From Ephydatia muelleri (taxonomy: Eukaryota > Porifera > Demospongiae > Spongillida > Spongillidae): a DNA stretch of 64,000 nucleotides. This document shows positions 1 to 10,208 of the stretch, piece after piece. Below the pieces are notes generated by a model. It ran no database searches and was not told where the DNA came from. It was given only the letters and a program-made list of their open reading frames with translations. The DNA lies in assembly GCA_013339895.1 (NCBI GenBank), contig JABACO010000073.1:62001-126000 (forward strand). Direction: 5' to 3'. The translations under genes were made by a program, and so were the position numbers. Within the stretch, counting starts at the first letter, position 1, and the number at the start of each line of letters is the position of its first letter.

Positions 1-439
1 TCATCTGTTCAATCTAATGCTTCCTTCTATAGATTTGTAAGTCATGATGCAATTAGGTATGGTGATAATATTTTAGTTCGATGCTTGTCGTAATGCTTCC
101 GATGCTTGTGGTTTAGGTGTGGTGATAATGTTTTAGTCGGAGGGTTGACGTAATGCAATTTAGCAGCACATCATTCGTGCTTTTACAGCTAAAGTTGGAA
201 CTAATTTAGCTGGTAGACCGTGTCTTGTTTGAGCATGGTTGAGTGGTTAACTTTCCCAGTACGATATTTAGGTTCTCAACAATGCTAGCAAGATATAATT
301 TCTCTCCCTAGGTGGTGGTGCTTGCTCTGGTTTGCTCTTCTGTATAAATAAACCCCAAGCTAATTTCATTTCCTTCTGAAGTCTTTCTCTGAGATTTCGT
401 TGTAGCACAGGGATGGTGGGACAAGTGCTTGCTACTATT

Positions 440-1051
440 CTAAATAATTGTTTCTGCCATGTGTTTGGGTAGACCAATAATGTTCGATTTAGTCAGTAAT
501 GACTCAATTCCTTCATCCTGTGGGTTTGTGGTATACATGGACTTCACGTGCATAGAGACTACTAATGGCTCTTCCTCACTATTCTGTAGTATCATTGTTT
601 TAAACAATTCCAATAGCTGTTGTGAATTCTTTAGGTAGTATCATCGTTTTTAACATTTCCAATAGCTGTTGTGAATTCTTTAGGTATGTCTTAACTTTCG
701 GGACAAGCTGTTTGAAAAAAAAATCAAGTCTGTATAGCTGCTCCATTTAATCCCGAGACTACTGGTCTGACTGCAAGTAGATATATTGTGTGTTGACTGG
801 ATCTGGTGGGATAAGGAAGTTGAGCTCAATATCATCGATAATACCCCACTCGATGTATAAAATGTCTCACTCTGTTTGCTATCTCTGGAGTCTTACCCCT
901 TTCCAGTTTTTTATATGCCCTCTCATCTGCTAGATGTGCTTCCCCATCCATAATATATTTTATATATGGTCTTAAACCACTGTGTATTGCCTCCAACTTG
1001 ACAAGTGCATGTGATTGGTGTGCCAGGACAAATGGGTTTGTCAATTCTAGT
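440..1051 (-). pseudogene. Penelope-like element reverse transcriptase relic
   Basis: Decayed N-terminal and early palm region of a Penelope-like (PLE) reverse transcriptase. Reading down the minus strand: a 70-codon stretch (1044-832) with a helical segment around ADERAYKKLERGKTPEIANR; then, after a frame change near 838, IPPDPVNTQYIY, matching the PLE segment just before the usual LLPKIHK box; then, after more frame changes, VSMHVKSMYTTNPQDEGIES (about 575-480), which corresponds to the RT motif normally containing V-S-I-D-V-x-S-L-Y-T-N-I-P. Here the catalytic Asp of that motif is replaced by His. No GIY-YIG endonuclease segment was found downstream. Family assignment rests on motif memory, not a search. 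The element stops abruptly at 1051, where CAP-gene sequence begins. Confidence 0.7.
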
Positions 1052-1310
1052 GGATGCCGCCCACACCATCTGCAATTTGAAACGGCATTTTAGAGCTAAA
1101 TCTTATGCCGGCATTACAGACAAGGCTACGTTAGCTTGCATCCGAACTCACCTGTCTTTGTTTTTGCTCATTTTACCATGTTCTATTTCTTCTCACCTGC
1201 ATGTAATCTTTGCACATTGACAGCGAAGTGCAATGTACGAGTTGGCCTCGACTGCACAACGACCAAAACCATTGTGAAATTCTGGACCTTGCCAATAATT
1301 GACTTAACTG
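1052..1310 (-). pseudogene. CAP-domain gene, detached 3' half (copy A), inverted
   Basis: Minus-strand copy of the 3' exons of the CAP (SCP/TAPS) gene seen intact at 10.2-10.5 kb. The penultimate exon runs from about 1305 to 1197 (GKVQNFT... in the matching frame), then a donor GTGAGAAG at 1196 and an acceptor ATTGCAG leave a 127-bp intron (1196-1070) that is recognisably similar to the 107-bp intron of copy B. The last exon starts MVWAAS at 1069 and homology ends at 1052, where the Penelope relic begins. A short deletion has shifted the reading frame inside the penultimate exon, so it cannot encode CAP. It starts exactly at the point where the plus-strand 5' half at 2539-2853 stops. Confidence 0.75.
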
Positions 1311-1462
1311 ACCCAAATTAAAGTTAACTATCCCAACACTACTTGATAGGCACTTGGTCACCAGAGGCTGTGGTTGCCATCAAGTTGTCACCTTGATTTA
1401 CGATGACAGCGTCTGGTCGGATAGAGGCCAGGTCGTACGTAGCAACCGATGTTATGTTTTCG

Positions 1463-1625
1463 ATGGTCGGGCTAACGTCGGCAAATTCACCTGCCTCCAC
1501 ACAGGTCTTTGGTCTACGCTCCATTATCTGAAGTTTCAAACTATTGTAAAATTGTTCATTGCCGACTATCTCTTGCAACTCCTCTATAGATTCGCAACCC
1601 TTCTGCCAAGTCTGTGTTGGACGGC
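1463..1625 (-). pseudogene. Gmr1-type Ty3/gypsy gag (SCAN-like) fragment
   Basis: A short open stretch reading QTWQKGCESIEELQEIVGNE and then ERRPKTCVEAGEFAD. It aligns by eye with residues about 205-254 of the gag of the full-length LTR element at 48-52.8 kb (KWMKEHQTAREIQQVIGLEQ and EKKPKTCVEAGELVD). This part of Gmr1-like gag is the region related to the vertebrate SCAN domain. The frame continues downstream to a stop at 1339 but with no recognisable gag sequence. No zinc knuckle, protease or LTR is present nearby, so this is an orphan scrap of a different, older copy rather than a piece of the intact element. Confidence 0.65.
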
Positions 1626-1967
1626 GGCTATATAGGATATCCCATACATGGCATAATGTTTATTCCTTTCGGCATTTGGGTACTAAAACTGCTGTACCTA
1701 CCATTGATGCGCTGTGTGTATTCAGGTCAAGTACCCTTACTTCACAACAAAGAGAACTGTAGCAGTGCAACCATCTTAGTATGTTCCTATTTCAATCTCA
1801 TGCATGCATTCGCATGGATCTGACATATACCTCGCAAGTTATACATTGTAAGACACTTTAAGTAGAAACACTGAGAAAGAATGAAGTGGCTATATATATG
1901 CCTGAGTACAACTCAGGTTTGGGAACTAGCCTGTTCTGTTTCTAACTTTTTTTTTTACATTAATGCT

Positions 1968-2230
1968 TCATTCATGAGTCATTGGATCTGCAATTTGAGT
2001 ATTGTTAATGTTTGTTTCAACCGTTTGCCAGAAAGAGGTGAAGGGCTCCTCTGATCTCATGCTTTGTATAAAGGCAACCGTCATGTTCATAAGGCTTTGA
2101 CCATCAGAGGCTGATACAGTGGACTCCTGCAGTGCATTTGATAGGTTATCTGCCATGTTCAGCACTATTCTGCCTAGCTCTACCCCAAAGAAGAAGTCAA
2201 ATGTCTCCATTTGCTTTGCAACCCCCTACA
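1968..2230 (-). pseudogene. hAT transposase fragment (ZMYM1/DUF4371-like)
   Basis: An 80-codon minus-strand frame whose middle reads FFFGVELGRIVLNMADNLSN followed by ALQ, SASDGQSLMNMTVAFIQSMR and SFWQTVE. This corresponds to the segment of the near-complete hAT element at 11.6-14.2 kb around 13235-13410 (FFLRYNWEEK, then MIDNLSRSLQ, SACEGQKL). Nothing upstream or downstream of the fragment extends the similarity. In ZMYM1-like hAT proteins this is the part between the DUF4371 catalytic region and the C-terminal dimerisation domain. It is divergent from the 11.6-kb copy and so is an older insertion. Confidence 0.65.
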
Positions 2231-2538
2231 TGAGCTCACATTTCACTGTCATGCGCTATTTCTTTGGCTTGACTGCCCATAAACAAATTCCTGGTACATC
2301 AAGACCAAAGTCGTCTTCGATTCATAGGCGTTGAATTGACACGTACGCAGGTATGATGTTGACATCACGTTTGTTACATATCATCTAAACAACTTGGACA
2401 CCAGACCCTTTTTCTGCGTACCGGCTATCTACAGCTGCAAAAATCGGGGTCTGGGTACTAGTGCGCAGTTGCCATGCTGCACGCAGTCCGTGCGCTCGGG
2501 ACCAAAAAAAGACAATTAAAAAAAATATTAATTTAAAA

Positions 2539-2853
2539 ATGAAAGCCGTTACAACCAGAGCGCTGCTGCTTCTGTGCCTAATCGCGTCACGCACCAACGC
2601 TCAGCTTAGCACCGGCCAGAAAAAGGACATTCTGAACACCCACAACTTTTACAGGAGGCCTTCAGAGTCTAATATGGTGTGTCAGTCCTCCCTAAAAGTC
2701 CTGTGCAAATATTATCTCAATGTACTTTCTAGACCTGGAGCGAAAGCATAGCTGCTGTAGCTCAATCGTATGCCGCTAATTGCTTCAACGTCGCAAATAC
2801 CAACGCGAGCTCAGTGGGCTTTGGAGAGAGTTGTGCGATGGCGCAGTACATAC
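2539..2853 (+). pseudogene. CAP-domain secreted protein gene, 5' half (copy A)
   Basis: 5' half of a cysteine-rich secretory (CAP/SCP/TAPS) gene. Exon 1 (2539-2676) encodes a signal peptide, MKAVTTRALLLLCLIASRTN, with cleavage expected just before QLS, then the first CAP helix containing HNFYRR. A 56-bp intron (GT 2677, AG 2732) follows. Exon 2 (from 2733) continues in phase with TWSESIAAVAQSYAANCFN and GFGESCAMAQYIP. Similarity to copy B ends at about 2853. The expected next residues (GNVQNFT...) are absent here but occur inverted at 1310-1052. CAP proteins are usually extracellular; substrate and role cannot be read from sequence. Compared with copy B it lacks a few codons after NFYRR. It cannot make a full CAP domain as it stands. 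Confidence 0.8.
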
Positions 2854-2994
2854 CAACTTATATAGCCAGGTGGCAGTTAACTATAACTTAACTTAGTACA
2901 TATATTTAAGTACGGCTGCCAAAAAAATGGCTGTCAAGCCATTGAAACCCCCCCACACAGGCAAAGCTATATATGATGCCTAATTTTGCTGCAG

Positions 2995-3620
2995 TACAAT
3001 GTTTCATCTGAGCATGTATCATATGTTGTTACTGACAATGGGGGTAACATTGTGAAAGCTTTTAAGACAACTGGCTGCACATGCGCGCATTGAAGAGGAG
3101 GAATATGATGCAAGTTGTGATGATGTAAGAGGTAATCCTTTTTTTGCCATAATTTGCAAATGCAATGATAGAAGTTGTATTCATCTAGAGAATGACGTCT
3201 CTGAGCCTGAGGAACAGATTGATGATGAAGAAGATGACTATAATGCTTCAGAGAGAGACATTGATTCAGCATTTGAACATATAAAACGTTTGCCTTACCT
3301 CCTGCAATGTGCTGTCAGGGACATAGACAAAGCCAATTTGGGTGCTGCAGTAAGTTTTTCATGATTAACAATGCATGCCATATTTATATGATGCCAACTT
3401 CCTGCAGGTGTGACAGAAAGCAAAAGCTCTGTGTTCTAAGTTTCGATCAAGCCACAAGGCAACCCACATGCTTAGGGACAAAACTGGGAAAATCCTTTTC
3501 AGTTTCACTGTAACACGTCGGGAGTTCCCTTTACCAAATGTTCCAGCACCTGCTCTCCTTGAAAGATGCAGTGCATGATGTCTTGCAAGAGCTTCCAGAT
3601 TTAGAAGCTTAAAAGCTCAC
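2995..3620 (+). pseudogene. hAT transposase relic (ZBED/Ac type)
   Basis: Discontinuous hAT-like coding traces. SYVVTDNGGNIVKAFK (about 3010-3065) matches the second catalytic Asp region of ZBED-type hAT transposases (typically VTDNGSNMVKAF). An acidic stretch around 3185-3250 precedes LPYLLQCAVRDIDKANLGAA (about 3290-3345), equivalent to the C-F-A-H-x-L-Q-L box but without its Cys and His. A candidate intron (GTAAG at 3348, CTGCAG ending near 3407) leads to AKALCSKFRSSHKATHML (about 3420-3470), the segment that normally follows. Stops and frame changes are frequent. No inverted repeats or target duplication found. Distinct from the ZMYM1-like copy at 11.6 kb. Confidence 0.55.
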
Positions 3621-4260
3621 CAGGCTATGCAAGCAGAAGCAGAAGAAATAGAATTGAAGACCACCAGCTAGAGCGTGAAGTGATGATAAAATATAATTTT
3701 AAACTATAAAGACAAACTACCTCTTCATGTGACCATTTAACTTTAATTTAACTGGGTTATGGCTAAAACTAGTGTAGTTAACTATAACTAAACTGAAACA
3801 ATATGGATAAGGTAATGAATCTATTTAACTTAATTGCATATGATTTGTATCATGTAGCTGCAGCCCCAGGAATGAATATTATTATGTAACCATTAGGGAA
3901 GCATCTACTTCAATGAGAGAATAATGGACCAACTGATAAAGGGTTGACAAGAGTTTGCTGCGATCTGGATGAGCATCAGGGAGAGAAGGATGTCAGACAT
4001 CACATTGATGGCAAAAAACATTGCAGCAATGTCCAGGGTCTTGAAAATGCCTATTTGTGTAGGATCAACAGTTGAATGCAAGTGTGTAGTCCGAGGAACA
4101 AATTCCATAACGCAGTGGAGTTTTAATTCTGATGCTGGGCTCTGTGTTGGAAATGGCATTCACCTGTCGCAGACATTATTATTCGTAATTATTATCAGTA
4201 ATTATTCGTATCTTATTTAATATCTGTTATGGCCAAGACGTGACATCCATCCACTATGTC
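3621..4260. other. Intergenic, faint zinc-finger-like trace
   Basis: No supportable gene. On the plus strand around 3945-4030 a broken frame reads VCCDLDEHQGEKDVRHHIDG then KKHCSNVQ, which has the C-C spacing and H-x5-H ending of a degenerate BED/U1-type zinc finger as found at the N-terminus of some transposases. It is interrupted by stops and has no partner domain. The block ends at the AGGC target duplication of the next element. Confidence 0.3.
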
Positions 4261-4264
4261 AGGC

Positions 4265-4866
4265 GGGTCATTTCACAGTGAATTGTACCACCCTAAATAC
4301 CTTACCTCCCCATATTGAGATACCATTCCCCATATATATTCTTCCAAGTGTAATACACAAAATTGCAATATATACGTATACCCTGGGTATATTGTTCCGT
4401 TTATTAAATATGGCCATCTGCATAATTAATTATTTTGATCAACTTTGTGGGTTTGGGGGAGCATTACTTGTGTGTGGTTTTGTGTGGGTGCAACATTTCT
4501 GTACAAGGTGATGGGTATTGCATGGGCATACCCATCATATGTAATATTGATTGAAGGTGTGCTGATGGGGTTAATGTATGTCATGAATTTTAATGAGCTT
4601 GTATGGTAGTAAATATATATATACCACAAATCACACCATTTTTTTTTTAAGGACAGCTCCTGCAACATCATACTCTTTGCTGTTTTAAAATCTTTGGGAA
4701 TAGGATCCGTTGGGCTGATGTACCTCTTTGAAGGCTAGCAGCCATTTTGGTTGCCTCCCCAAAATGTTGTTTAGGTGAAGTGTTATTTCTAAAGTTTACA
4801 TAGTCCTGATTAGGTGTTCATTACCGCAAAACCCACAAGATTTACAAAGGCAATTCAACAGTCTAT
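4265..4866 (+). repeat. Left terminal inverted repeat, copy 1
   Basis: Begins GGGTCATTTCACAGTG and ends near the CAATTCAAC at 4860. Its reverse complement is found at 7337-7933 with only scattered differences, for example CCCTGGG versus CCCTA near 4382. Length (~600 bp) is unusual for cut-and-paste elements with a single transposase and makes the whole element capable of folding into a long stem. Confidence 0.85.
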
Positions 4867-4871
4867 AAACT

Positions 4872-5085
4872 CTTTGTGCAGAACAGCGCGCGAGCGCAGT
4901 TATCTATTGCTGGAACAAAAAAAGGCCAGCTAGCGCCTGTCTGGTCTAATAGTGCGCCACGCCAGCAACAAGTTTAACAACATAACGCTAGTGCGGCGCA
5001 CAATTTAGACCCGAGAGGCGCTAGCTGGCCTTTTTGTTCCGCTTGCAAGCAAAGGATGACTATGCTCGCGCCGTTCTGCACAAAG
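4872..5085. repeat. Internal hairpin upstream of transposase
   Basis: Imperfect inverted repeat of about 214 bp: CTTTGTGCAGAAC at 4872 pairs with GTTCTGCACAAAG ending 5085, and GGAACAAAAAAAGGCCAGCT (4911) pairs with the complementary stretch ending near 5040. It sits between the left inverted repeat and the transposase start, so it is either a small foldback element nested in copy 1 or part of its promoter region. GC-rich relative to its surroundings. Confidence 0.7.
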
Positions 5086-5171
5086 AAACGGCTTGCTTTT
5101 GTGTTGGAGGGCTATAAAATTTAACATGCATGCGAGTGGACTATCAATTGTTGTTGAGAACAAATTCTGCC

Positions 5172-7347
5172 ATGTCCTTCCCTGCCCGAAAGATTTGCTG
5201 CGATCCTTTCAAGCGCCATCACAAGGTGATTAAGCGGGATTTGCGTCCAGTGCGACACAAGCAGTTATAGATCAGGTTCCATTACTTCGTCTAACCCGTG
5301 ATCAGTATGTGTGTAGTTTTTGCCGCAAACTAATCGATGCTCAGATCAAGACAGTCGCCGCATTTTCAGCGGAGGCTACGGAGCACATGGATGATGAAGC
5401 AACACACCCTGTTGATGACAGTCATGACACAATTAGTGTCGTGAACAGTGAAGATGAAGAAAGCGCGCTTTCATCCGGAAGTGGACAAACAAGTAGTGGT
5501 TGGTCTGGGAATAATGATGCTGGTTCATCCAATGCAAAGAAGAGGAAAGCTGAGGGGGATGAAGGTCAGCGTACAACACTGTCAGTGAGTGATGCAGAAG
5601 AAATGGTTCAGCAGCTCAAGGAGAAGTTCAGGTCAGCAACAACAAGAAGTGAAAGAATTAAAATCCTGACAGTACTACCCAAGAGCTGGTCGAAGCGCAA
5701 GATTGCTAAAGAATTTGGTGTCTCCAGATATTTAGCGAGAAGAGCAAAGAAGCTGGTAGCAGAGAAAGGGATACTTTCCAGTCCTAACCCTAAAGGAGGC
5801 AGAGCACTTCCTGTAGAAATAGAAGAGGAAGTGCATACATTTTTTTGGTCAGACAGCATTAGCCGTACAATGCCAGGGAAAAAAGATTTTCTATCCGTAA
5901 AGGGAGCTGATGGGAAAAGGGTACATAGGCAAAAAAGACTAGTTCTTTGTAACCTCAAGGAAGCCTATAGAGAATTTAAATTATGCCATCCAGATATGAA
6001 GATTGGCTTCACCAAATTTTCTCTTCTGCGTCCTAAAGAATGTGTTCTGGCAGGAGCAAGTGGAACACATTCCGTGTGTGTCTGCACCATACATCAAAAC
6101 ACTAAACTCATGATGGTAGGTAGCAAGCTGGAGATACTGACTGGAGGTAAATTTAAACACTATCGGCACTGCCTTGCAGCTATGCAATGTAACCCTCCAA
6201 ATGTGGGGTGCTATTTTGGAGAATGTGAACTATGCCCTGGCACAGAACCTCTCCATACTTGCCTGCAAGATGCTATGGATAGAAATGATGTGGATGCAGT
6301 TGAATTCCAGCAGTGGACAACAACAGACCGTGCAACATTGGAAACCAAAGTCCTCTCTGTAAATGAGTTTCTTGGCACCTTCGTTACCATGGTAAAGAAA
6401 TTGCTAGTTCATGACTTCGTAGCTAAACAGCAGACTGCCTTCATGCAGAAAACAAAAGAAAGCCTGAAGGAGGGAGAATTTCTTGTCATAGCGGACTTCT
6501 CGGAAAACTATAGCTTTGTGGTGCAGGACGAGGTCCAATCATTCCATTGGAATAATGGCTCTGCAACCATACACCCCTTTGTCTGCTACTATGTGGCAGA
6601 GGGTACTCTCAACACCCTTTGTTATGTAGTAATATCTGAATGTAACCAGCATGACACAATTGCAGTCCACTTATTCCAAAGGAAGTTACTGGATTTTGTT
6701 ACAAGGGAGTGTGGAGGAAAGAGACCACAGGGGGTACCTTAAAGCGAGTTGCCTGTAGAGCCAGCCTTCAGCGGCCATACCAAGATCAAATTCTCACTGC
6801 GCGCCAGCTATACGAGTTTGCCATTACTGAAATCAAAGGGATGGACTTCACCTTTGCTTCACAGGAGGAGCATGACAGAGAGGCCAGTCTACTAGAGGAG
6901 CGGCTCAAAGCTAGTAGAACTGTTCCTGGAACTCAAAAGCTACACTCCTTTGTGCCACTTTCTAACAACACTGTTGAAGTTAAATCTTTCTCTAACAGTG
7001 GTCAATCTAGAATTGAAAAGGTTGCATTGGCTGCAGGCAACGTTCAATCCCTTCCTATCAGTGCCATGGGTGGCTATGTCACAGTTGCATATAATGAATC
7101 ATGCTGGCTTGGCTGTGTGACTAATACAAATGAATCACAACGTGCAGTAACAGTTATGTTCCTACATCCTAAAATACCAGCTAAATCATTTGTCTATCCT
7201 GCACAAGATGATGTTATGGATGTAGATCCTTCGGATGTGCTAACACGTGTGAGCCCTACAACAGACACTGGTAGACTATACAAGCTAACCAAGAAAGAGA
7301 TGGATGAAGCCAGCCAAACTCTAGCAGCCAGATGTGTAGACAGTTGA
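5172..7347 (+). pseudogene. Transposase of copy 1, frameshifted and deleted in the catalytic core
   Basis: Cut-and-paste transposase homologous to the 726-codon one at 34110-31930. The true start is probably ATG 5172 (MSFPARKICCDPFKRHHK, a Cys/His-rich N-terminus); a frameshift near 5250 moves to the frame open from 5309 to 6742, which has CSFCRKL, an HTH-like segment (SKRKIAKEFGVSRYLARRAK, about 5690-5750), a Cys-rich block (CVCTIHQN ... CELCPG) and IADFSENYSF (about 6490-6520) with the first catalytic Asp. At about 6709-6732 the sequence jumps straight to GGTLKRV: the stretch holding the second acidic motif (SDGCAAQYKN in copy 2) and the HGK box, nearly 60 residues, is missing and the frame changes. 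The C-terminal frame runs 6709-7347 and includes about 100 residues absent from copy 2. Not able to encode active enzyme. Confidence 0.75.
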
Positions 7348-7933
7348 ATTGCCTTTGTAAATCTTGTGGGTTTTGTGGTAATAAACACCTAATCAGGACT
7401 ATGTAAACTTTAGAAATAACACTTCACCTAAACAACATTTTGGGGAGGCAACCAAAATGGCTGCTAGCCTTCAAAGAGGTACATCAGTCCAACGGATCCT
7501 ATTCCCAAAGATTTTAAAACAGCAAAGAGTATGATGTTGCAGGAGCTGTCCTTAAAAAAAAAATGGTGTGATTTGTGGTATATATATATTTGCGACCTTA
7601 CAAGCTCATTAAAATTCATGACATACGTTAACCCCATCAGCACACCTTCAATCAATATTACATATGATGGGTATGCCCATACAATACCCATCACCTTGTA
7701 CAGAAATGTTGCACCCACACAAAACCACACACAAGTAATGCTCCCCCAAACCCACAAAGTTGATCAAAATAATTAATTATGCAGATGGCCATATTTAATA
7801 AACAGAACAATATAGGGTATGCATATATATTGCAATTTTGTGTATTACACTTGGAAGAATATATATGGGAAATGGTATCTCAATATGGGGAGGTAAGGTA
7901 TTTAGGGTGGTACAATTCACTGTGAAATGACCC
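7337..7933 (-). repeat. Right terminal inverted repeat, copy 1
   Basis: Mirror of 4265-4866. It begins just inside the end of the transposase frame (stop at 7347), so the last few codons of the transposase lie in the repeat, and ends AATGACCC at 7933. Confidence 0.85.
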
Positions 7934-7937
7934 AGGC

Positions 7938-8945
7938 AGCAGATGAGGCAATATCTCAAATGACAAATGCATTCTACAGATAATGGTTGACAACTTGTTA
8001 CTATATACATATATTGGGTGGGAGTGTGCAGTGTGATGGATGTTTGAGGAATGTGAATGATCCATACCACACAAAATGTTGAAAGACAAAGACATGTGTG
8101 GTATTGCAGAAATTGCAGCAAATAAGTTTCTGGAAATTGAGCTGTCACTGAAGGTTATGTTTTGAGAAATGCAGTGAAAACACAGTCAGAATACCATACT
8201 TCATACTTTTATTTTGCAGGTGTCATCTGTTGTAGTGACTATCCTCAAAATAGATTGTCTTCTCATTATTAATCAGTGTTACTCCTTTCATTTAGCTCAT
8301 CATCAGTTGTAGTTTACTTTATCGTGGAGGCCAAACCGCTCATTCATAAACACTAATATAAATTAACATTACGGGATTGTTTCCGTGAAAAAAAAAGACG
8401 TAACATGTTTTTCAAGTTTGTTGATATTCAAGAAGTCTGAAATGTGCTTAATGTCTAATGTCCTGGGCATCATTACAGGGTACGTTAGTACACCCGGGTG
8501 TATAAAAATTCAAATTAATGCCATTTAGTTACTGTGCATCAGAACTGAAATCCAATAACATATGCATGTTTGTGATGCATGTCTAGCTCTAGGCTGAGAT
8601 AGGTAAGGTCTTCTACAAACTTCTAACTAGTGAAGCTCCCCCAGTCGCGCCTAGCCTATACAATTGTGGTCCACAGAAGCAAATAGATTCGTTTTTTTTT
8701 TTCCATCAGAAAATGATCCACTTCAGGAAAAAGTGACAAGAGCTGAGGTTAAAGTAGCGACAGTTCTGGCACATCATGATATACCCATTGCCGTAACTGA
8801 TCATACCTACTTGATTTTGTAGCTTGACATTAGCAGGTTAATGTATATATGCATCATGATGCATGTACCCTACAAGTATTAAATTATTGAATGTACAGTA
8901 CTGTATTATATGAAAAAATATTTAATCAATATTATTCATTCGAAA
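7938..8945. other. Intergenic region before CAP copy B
   Basis: AT-rich with no coding region I can support. It may hold the promoter of CAP copy B; an AT-rich block (TATTATATG near 8902) lies about 40 bases upstream of the ATG at 8946, but no sharper promoter element stands out. Confidence 0.4.
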
Positions 8946-9092
8946 ATGAAAGCTGTTACAACCAGAGCGCTGCTGCTTCTGTGCCTAATCGTGTCACACA
9001 CCAACGCTCAGCTTAGCGCCGACCAGATAAAGGAGATTCTGAACGCCCACAACTTTTACAGGAGGGCGCCGACTCCTTCGGCGTCCAATATG
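8946..9092 (+). pseudogene. CAP-domain gene copy B, exon 1
   Basis: Start ATG 8946 with signal peptide MKAVTTRALLLLCLIVSHTN and mature QLSADQIKEILNAHNFYRRA followed by PTPSASNM. Nearly identical to exon 1 of copy A over the signal peptide, so the two are recent tandem duplicates. The exon should end at the Met codon (9090-9092) with a GT donor as in copy A; instead hAT transposase sequence begins at 9093, so the donor, intron 1 and start of exon 2 are lost. The 3' exons of this copy resume at about 10210 on the same strand. Confidence 0.8.
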
Positions 9093-9895
9093 GCTATGAT
9101 GAGTGGACAGAAGTTGAAGAAATAGCAGGATGTTTGCAGCTGGCTGCAGATGCATCACAGATGATGGAAGGTGGCAAATATCCAACATCAAGCTTGGTAC
9201 TTCCTTGTATTGCTAAGGTAATTGAAAGTGTGGACCCAGCAACAAAAATATTGTTCCCATAGCGTACTGTGGATGGTCATGTTACCAGTACCCACAAACT
9301 CATTTCAAGCAACAGTTATGCGTGGTCGTGCAGCAATGCTAAAGGATCTGACAAAACGATGGATTTTAGAACTTGAAGCCGATTTGCTTGACTTCTATTT
9401 TATAGCTACAATTCTAGACCCTCGTTTCAAGGACTTCAAATTCCTGCAATCAAAGAATTCTAAAAAGAATATTCTGCCAGCTGAATGGTTGGCAAAAGCA
9501 ACCAATTGTTTCAAGGTGGAGTTTGATTGCCTATGGTCAATTGAGGGAGTTGAGGTGCCAGAACTTGCTGAAGCTATTATTGCAGAGAACATTGGGACTT
9601 CTTTTTGTACCAAAAAAGAATATGGTATTAGCGTAGAAGGTTTTTTTCAAGATGATGCTGATGAGATAGCCTCTAAACCCATTATGTCATACAAGGGGCC
9701 AATATTTAAGCATCCCCGCAGTTTCAGCTAGGTGGTGGCAACAAAATGAGAATAGATTTCCTCATATAGCAAAACTGGCAAGACAATATCTTGGAGTTCC
9801 TACAACTAGTGCTTCAGTTGAACCAGTCTTCAGTGGCGTTGGACTGACATTTGCTGATCTTCGCAGGATTCTACACTTCAAATATAACTTGTAAA
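9093..9895 (+). pseudogene. hAT transposase C-terminal relic inside CAP copy B
   Basis: hAT transposase tail. From 9093 a frame reads DEWTEVEEIAGCLQLAADAS and then SSLVLPCIAKVIESVDP; after a frame change the stretch 9222-9731 contains LLDFYFIATILDPRFKDF, the conserved L-D-P-R-F-K box, and after another change near 9728 the dimerisation domain ARWWQQNENRFPHIAKLARQ then YLGVPTTSASVEPVFSGVG (to about 9893). The usual S-E-R-x-F-S is VEPVFS here. The N-terminal BED finger and catalytic Asp regions are absent. No clear 8-bp duplication; the edge at 9093 is abrupt and abuts CAP coding sequence, and the block 9896-10208 between it and the next CAP exon is not recognised. Confidence 0.75.
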
Positions 9896-10208
9896 ATTCA
9901 TGTATGCAGCTTGCGTGATTGCATGCATAGTTCTGTGTATACATGTATATCTGACAGTTTATTCGTAATCAATACTGCAAAAAGAAGCTTGGAGATTGTA
10001 GTATTAGATGTGGATGTTAGAAAAGATGGGAGTGGCTCATAACCTTTGGACATGCCCTCTTCCTTAGCGGTAATCATTACCATTCAGTAAGAAAGCTTAT
10101 GGGTAAATTTATTATCGATAACGAAGAGAAATTTCAGTACATAATCGACAAGAGGTATTTACTTACTGATAATTATCGATAAGCTCAAAACCTTACCGAT
10201 AGTTGACC

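Larger units (their letters stand above)
4265..7933 (+). mobile_element. DNA transposon with long inverted repeats, Sola-like, copy 1 (defective)
   Basis: A 3,669-bp element bounded by GGGTCATT (4265) and AATGACCC (ending 7933), flanked by a perfect 4-bp duplication AGGC (4261-4264 and 7934-7937). The terminal inverted repeats are about 600 bp each (4265-4866 and 7337-7933) and remain highly similar, including the tract around the CAACTTTGTGGGTTTGGGGG motif. The inside carries a broken transposase (5172-7347). The ends, 4-bp duplication and transposase type are shared with the element at 30913-35161. The transposase motifs and 4-bp duplication fit the Sola superfamily as I remember it, but the GGGTCATT termini are not ones I can match to a named Sola clade, so superfamily placement is tentative. 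Confidence 0.8.
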
